NCBI GenBank assembly: GCA_012295275.1
Contig: CM022676.1
Span: 18,429,985 to 18,442,484 of the forward strand
Direction of reading: 5' to 3'
Length of the DNA stretch: 12,500 nucleotides
Source of the DNA: Chrysomallon squamiferum
Lineage: Eukaryota > Mollusca > Gastropoda > Neomphalida > Peltospiridae
Below are positions 7,876 through 12,500 of this stretch, piece after piece. A model generated the notes under the pieces. The model saw only the letters and a list, made by a program, of their open reading frames with translations. It was not told the DNA's origin and ran no database searches. Numbering within the stretch: position 1 is the first letter of the stretch; the number at the start of each line of letters is the position of its first letter. The translations under genes were made by a program, and so were the position numbers.

Positions 7876-8540
7876 AGTTGAACAACAATTTTTTTTAAAT
7901 GAGTTACCAATGTCTGTCGCTACTGTGTGAGTTATTAGCAATATTTCTTCTAACAGTCTTTTAATACTGTTATTTTAAAATAAAACAGATGTAAAACATA
8001 CATGATTGCATGAAATAGGCAGTGATATAGGTTAGAACACTTTATGAATGCCATAAATTTATTGACGGCAAAATAAAACACATTTAAAAATTAAAAAGTA
8101 TAGCTATATATATTTCTGCATATATATATATATATATATATATAATATCACCACTTCTTCAAAATGACACATAGTTTTTTTATTGCAGGTTTATGTCAGA
8201 TGGAGGATTTTTTTCTGTTTGTATTATGAATAAAAAGCGAGCAGTTTTGTTTAATATGAGAGAATTTTAATTTCTTTTAAATGTTTTATCTAAGTAAATG
8301 TTTGGTGAATGGGGTTCTGCCCAGTCAGGGTGTGTCCAGTTATTGATACTATTACTGATCTGTTGTTAAGAAAAGTATTTAAGTATGAAGAAAAAAATAA
8401 AATAAAAGTAAATAAAATAAAAATTATATATATATATATAAAAATAAAATTAATTCTAATAATAATATAAAAAGGAATAAAACAAAAACTGCAAAAATAA
8501 GAAATAAAAGCTAATTACAATAATAAAGCAAACAAATGAC
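7876..8540. other. AT-rich noncoding stretch upstream of SC5D
   Basis: This contains an AT dinucleotide run (8120-8144) and A-rich low-complexity DNA (about 8385-8530). It is presumably intron or 5' flank of SC5D. I see no exon, RNA gene or clear promoter in it. Confidence 0.5.
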
Positions 8541-8898
8541 ATATTGTGCTGAACCTTGTTTTGGCATTTAAATTTTATTTTATTTTATAGTGTTTATAAG
8601 TGATGTTTGTACTGAAACTGCCAGATTTGTGCTTGCAGTCTAAATCCAAGACTGTCACCAATGAATCTGTTTTTCTTATTCTTCACAACTAGATCAGACA
8701 GACACATGAATCAAAGTTCATTTTATACACTTTCAGGCATAAAGAACCTACTTATAGAAGTTTTGTCTTCCCCAATAAAACAAAAAGTAATCAAGATGGC
8801 AACTATAAAAGGATGAAGATGTTGTTTTAATTCAAGTTAAAGTCCTGTATCTGTTATCAAGTTAGGCTAATATCTAACAGTTAAATAATAAATAGTAA
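8541..8898 (+). repeat. Dispersed repeat, copy A (~358 bp)
   Basis: It aligns over its whole length with the reverse complement of 10075-10484. Shared blocks in order include GAACCTTGTTTTG, TTTTATAGTGTTT, ACTGAAACT, CTAAATCCAAGA, AATAAAACA, GATGGCAACTATAAAA, TTAAAG(T/C)CCTGT and a terminal GTTAG...CTAAC hairpin at 8861-8878. It has no coding content. It is probably a nonautonomous transposable element or similar interspersed repeat. I could not define terminal inverted repeats or target-site duplications. Confidence 0.75.
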
Positions 8899-8929
8899 CT
8901 CTTGAAGTGTGTTGTATTTGTTGCTGTTT

Positions 8930-9110
8930 CACTTACTCTAAACATGTTCATATCAATGACTGTTGCCACTGAATCAGAGATAATATACTAGGATTACTAG
9001 ATAAGACAGAAACATAAATTAAAGGATGTTTTATATGTTTTCAGGCATAAGGAATCAAACGCGTCTATGATTTTCCCCAATAAAATGCAAAAGATATGGA
9101 TGGCAACCCC
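8930..9110 (+). repeat. Dispersed repeat, copy B (partial)
   Basis: It has the same internal core as copy A: GACTGTTGCCACTGAATC, CTAGATAAGACAGAAACAT, TTTTCAGGCATAAGGAAT, TTTTCCCCAATAAAATG and GGATGGCAAC. Similarity stops after about 9106, so the flanking hairpin end is missing. It follows copy A by about 30 bp in the same orientation. Confidence 0.65.
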
Positions 9111-9540
9111 ATATTTTATTCACTGCAGAAAATGCATGTTCTCAAGAAGAATGAACTAAACCGTTATTGCATTTTATAACTCTAAGTTTAGCAGTGGAGG
9201 TGACATCAACAGAATACATGGACACTACACATAAAGAGACAAGTCCAGTGCCTCAGATGCTCGTCTAGGTGATGCAGGTGTTTATGACAGGGATTAATAA
9301 ATTCAAATTTAGACAGTAAGTAATTACATGATGATACAACACCATCCTCTCTGCTAGATAAATAATACAACAACAAACTGAACAGCTTGATTTACTGGTT
9401 CATTATTTCAAAATATATTTGTACATTCAGTATGTTAAATTCAATATCTTTCACTCCAACAAAAACAAAATAAACTTTAAGAAAACTAAATTATTGGGAA
9501 AACTATTTAAGATGACAACTAATGAGCTTTCAAGTTGTGA
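9111..9540. other. Unassigned noncoding stretch
   Basis: This is mixed AT-rich sequence. Short open stretches occur (for example a frame through about 9190-9268) but have no start, splice pattern or family signature. I recognise nothing in it. Confidence 0.4.
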
Positions 9541-9985
9541 CACTGCTGTTTTGGCTTTGGAACAACCACTGTCCTGAGAGTTGTAAGAACTGGAGTTAAT
9601 CTGTCACTTCTGGGACAAACCAATGCATCCACACTAATGATGACAAAATGGGGCAGTGCCATTCATGACTGCACACAGTGGACAGAGGAAGAGTTGTGTG
9701 ACTCACTACTTTGTGAAATGATGTACATCAACACCACGATTATGCCACCAGTCAGCGAACACTGGAGGAAAATGTGAAACATATGCATCATTAAACATCC
9801 TCACTATGTGTCATGAGAGAACAGAACTTGTTGTTGAGAAACATGTACCTACAACAACCCTAGACACAGTCAGTTTTGCACCAGATGCTGTCCTGTAACT
9901 AACAAAATGTGGATACAGACAAATCTGCTGTACTACAAATACTTTGTGATTTGTCACTGACTGTCAGTTTGACAATCCAGTATCA
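9541..9985. other. Moderate-AT block with open frames, possible decayed coding or transposon sequence
   Basis: Base composition is clearly less AT-rich than the surroundings. On the + strand one frame is open for 78 codons (9541-9774, stop TGA 9775-9777). It includes GSAIHDCTQWTEEELCDSLL and ends ...SEHWRKM. A second frame continues protein-like to a TAA at 9896-9898 (CETYASLN...SFAPDAVL). The minus strand also has open stretches, so strand and coding status are undecided. I recognise no family. A broken mobile-element ORF is one reading, and unusual noncoding DNA is another. Confidence 0.3.
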
Positions 9986-10074
9986 AATTCTTCCAAATAG
10001 ATCTTATGTACATCTGCATACGTACATGTTTAAAGTGATTGAACCAGCAATAAATATAATATCATTTAATAATT

Positions 10075-10484
10075 AATTATTTCTAATTTACCTGTTAGTT
10101 GTTAGCCTATACCTAACATGATAGCAAATATAGTGTACTAAAAGCCAAACAGGGCTTTAATTTGACTTAAAACAGAAACATCTTGATCATTTTATAGTTG
10201 CCATCTCTATTGCTTTGTGTTTTATTGGCAAAATCATGGCTGCCTTAGATTCGTTATAATCTGAAAACATAAAAAACAACTTTTTGTTCATGTTTCTATC
10301 TAATCTGGTTATAAAGAGATGAGGAAAATAGATTGAGTGGCACCCATCTTGGATTTAGCCTTCCAGAACAAATTTCTCATGTGTGAGATGTCATTTGGTA
10401 GTTTCAGTAAAAACATCGATTACAAACACTATAAAAAGATTCAGATGGCAAAACAAGGTTCTGTGGTACTTCTGCTGCACTATA
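10075..10484 (-). repeat. Dispersed repeat, copy C (inverted, ~410 bp)
   Basis: The reverse complement matches copy A from GAACCTTGTTTTG through GATGGCAACTATAAAA to the GTTAG...CTAAC hairpin (10101-10117), with an extra insertion of about 20-30 bp near the hairpin end. It is in opposite orientation to copies A and B. A 67-codon frame on the + strand here is only a translation of this repeat and the following A tract. Confidence 0.75.
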
Positions 10485-11030
10485 ATAAGAATAAAAAAAA
10501 AAAAAAAAATGATAACAATACAAAATACAAATATTTATAATGATAGTAATAAAAGGTAAAATAAAATATAATAATAAAAAAAAAAAATAAAAAAGTCTGA
10601 ATTTGCCACATTAATTTTAGTTACAACACACCATTTTAATCCATCCATCAGGCAGTTCACTAGGATAAATAAATGTAAATTATTTTCAAACAAGTAATCT
10701 GAAATTTTTATGTTTGTTTATGTTTTCAGATTTCTTTTCTTTTTGTTTTTTTGGTTGAGGGGATTGTTATCAAATTTGTGAGACATATTTACTGTATTTA
10801 TTGATATTAAATATTACAATGTACATACAGATATGAATAAGAATATTGATTTTTCCAGCACATACTGAATACACTAAAAAAATGAATAGACAAACCAGTG
10901 AACATTTAAAGTAAACATTTGATGGCTTTTGAATTAAAAGGATATATATACAAATATATATATTTTTCATAATGTCCAAAATGTTCCTAAATTGCATGTT
11001 GTGTGCAATATACTGTAGAAAGTTCTAGAT
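10485..11030. other. A-rich and AT-rich stretch upstream of the signal-peptide exon
   Basis: This holds poly-A runs (about 10493-10509 and 10578-10595) and AT-rich DNA with TATATATA strings around 10942-10963. If the exon at 11031 is real, its promoter and 5'UTR lie here or further left. The TATA-like strings, about 70-90 nt upstream, are too common in this DNA to call a promoter. Confidence 0.4.
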
Positions 11031-11126
11031 ATGGCAGCTGTCACAACAGTAGCTAAGCATTTGCTGATGGTTTTGTATTTGCTTCATTGTGGTGGAACTG
11101 CCATACAGAAGCCTCCACAGTTAGAG
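11031..11126 (+). CDS. Candidate first coding exon encoding a secretory signal peptide
   Basis: The ATG at 11031 has G at -3 and G at +4, a good Kozak context. The exon encodes 32 residues beginning MAAVTTVAKH, followed by a hydrophobic core LLMVLYLLHC and small residues GGTA. This forms a textbook n-h-c signal peptide with a likely cleavage after A24, then IQKPPQLE. The GAG codon at 11124-11126 is followed by GTAAAA, a fair donor (AG|GTAAAA), phase 0. Reading through the donor stays open for 27 more low-complexity codons before a TAA. The protein would enter the secretory pathway. I cannot identify the family, and the next exon is not found in the window. It would be transcribed divergently from SC5D. 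A chance open stretch remains possible. Confidence 0.45.
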
Positions 11127-12500
11127 GTAAAACATTTCATAGTAAAAGTAAAAACGTGTTTGATGTCCAGTGAGAATTACTGCTGTACAAAGCAAACTAA
11201 ATCTGTGTAACCTGCTTCTGCTCACAACTCATAAACCACAGCACTGTGTTATACATTCAACAAACTGAAATTACAATTAACATACATGACTTGTTTTCTC
11301 TGAACAATAATCAGATGACAGTGTGTGTAATTTAACTGCTATCATAGGCCCAAATATCAAACAACAACACAATTATAACACATTAGTTGTTAATTTCTTT
11401 AACAATAATAAAAAAAAATAAAATAAAAAAATCATTGTGATGGTTACTTGTCTAGGGAACAGATATCCGAGTTGTTCAGGGGTTGTGCGCGTAGTTATCC
11501 ATTTATTTAATCATACAGTTTAAAATATAATTTGTGGTAAAATACAAAATTTTTTATAAAAATTTAGAATTATTTAACAGTATATTTTTTAACCACCTGT
11601 TTTGTTGTAATATATATATAAAAAATATTTAACAATAAATTTTTAAACCATAGCCCCTCTTGTCACATATAAAAAAAGAAAGGATGAGCTTGAATAAGAG
11701 AAGTCCTTTTTACTACAAGGACAATTATTTTCAGTTATAATCCTTTATAATCTAACAGCTGGAAATATTGAATATTTATAAAAATGTATTTCTTTTAGCA
11801 AGCCAGCATAGTTTGAAGGTTTTATTTTCATTGTTTGTGATCTAAAAATATTTCAAAACATTTTAAGTGCTGTAAGAATAATACTCAGATTTCATCTGGT
11901 TTTACATTTATTAAACAGTTATATTTGCTTCATATGCAACATTAAAGATACCTTATATATGTAGTTGTATTCTGTCTCTGACATGTAGAAACTGAACAGT
12001 ACATATTTTTATCAACTGACAGTTCATCACTGCATCTTATGAGACTTAAACAATTTAATTTTCATACAGACTTAAATTTATTCAAATATATTTATTATTA
12101 TGCTTGCATGAGTCATATGATGCAATATTAAAGTTTCAAAATTAGTGTGCAGCCTGTTTTCGTGACTGGAAATAGCTGAACTTTGACATTTGTTTGGATT
12201 TTACATGAATTTCTTATTAAAAACAGCAAAATAAAGATTGCTGGGTATATGATGCACAAATTTTCCAAGATAGAGAAACTTAATCATATGCTGTGATATT
12301 CTGAAAACTGTAATCCAGAGGTTTGAATGGGGTAAACAGTAATTAACATGACCCACCAAACTTTATACTTTAAAATAATCTCTACTAACCACACAGCCTG
12401 TATTTTATTATTATTATTATTTTTTAATTTAAATTTATCTGAAAACTAATTTCTTCAAGTATTCAGACAAATAAAATGTGAATATAAAATTCCTCATTCC
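11127..12500. other. AT-rich region, probably intron following the signal-peptide exon
   Basis: Low-complexity A/T tracts (about 11400-11430, 11520-11660) and a TTA run (about 12404-12422) are present. I checked for an acceptor followed by an open, non-repetitive frame on the + strand and found none I would support. No RNA gene or mobile element is recognised. Confidence 0.45.

Noticed and set aside
9231-9292. Peptide resembling an Ig-domain DAGVY motif (about 9251-9292)
   Set aside because: The frame is short, the following Cys is absent and no other Ig features or splice sites are nearby, so chance resemblance is likely.
10337-10540. 67-codon + strand frame
   Set aside because: It lies within dispersed repeat copy C and ends in lysine and asparagine codons from an A tract.

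Overview
The window looks like nuclear DNA from an animal. Genes are split by GT-AG introns, the sequence is strongly AT-rich, and simple-sequence and minisatellite repeats are abundant. The one clearly identifiable gene is the sterol enzyme lathosterol oxidase (SC5D), close to the vertebrate protein across its whole length. The repeat-rich style and a CR1/L2-type LINE fragment suggest an invertebrate, perhaps a mollusc or another lophotrochozoan. That placement is inference.

Layout, left to right. (1) About 1-690: an intron tail with degenerate tandem repeats and an 18-bp perfect palindrome. A CpG-rich + strand segment (273-499) follows and encodes an Arg/Ser-rich C-terminus with five RRxS motifs, then an AATAAA signal. 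This is most likely the last exon of an unidentified + strand gene. (2) About 690-2935: intergenic AT-rich DNA with (GA)n, (AT)n(AG)n, (TAA)n and (TG)n arrays and a degenerate ~20-bp repeat. (3) 2970-7855, minus strand: SC5D in three coding exons (7646-7855, 7052-7184, 2970-3466) that join in frame to 279 residues, with all three histidine boxes present. The 3.6-kb second intron carries a ~40-bp minisatellite in three blocks that reaches both splice sites, plus an antisense, broken CR1/L2-like LINE fragment. (4) 7866-11030: no confident exon. It holds three copies of a dispersed repeat (two direct, one inverted) and an unassigned moderate-AT block at 9541-9985. An SC5D 5'UTR exon probably lies in this region or beyond, but I could not place it. 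(5) 11031-11126, + strand: a candidate first coding exon that starts in a good Kozak context, encodes a signal-peptide-like sequence and ends at a GT donor. (6) 11127-12500: AT-rich, probably the following intron, with no exon recognised.

The left + strand gene converges on SC5D and the right-hand candidate diverges from it. Nothing ties the three genes together functionally. The most unusual feature is the relationship between the minisatellite and the SC5D splice acceptor: the first unit of the array overlaps the real 3' splice site and the first codons of the last exon, so many later units carry acceptor-like TTATTTTNNAG strings.
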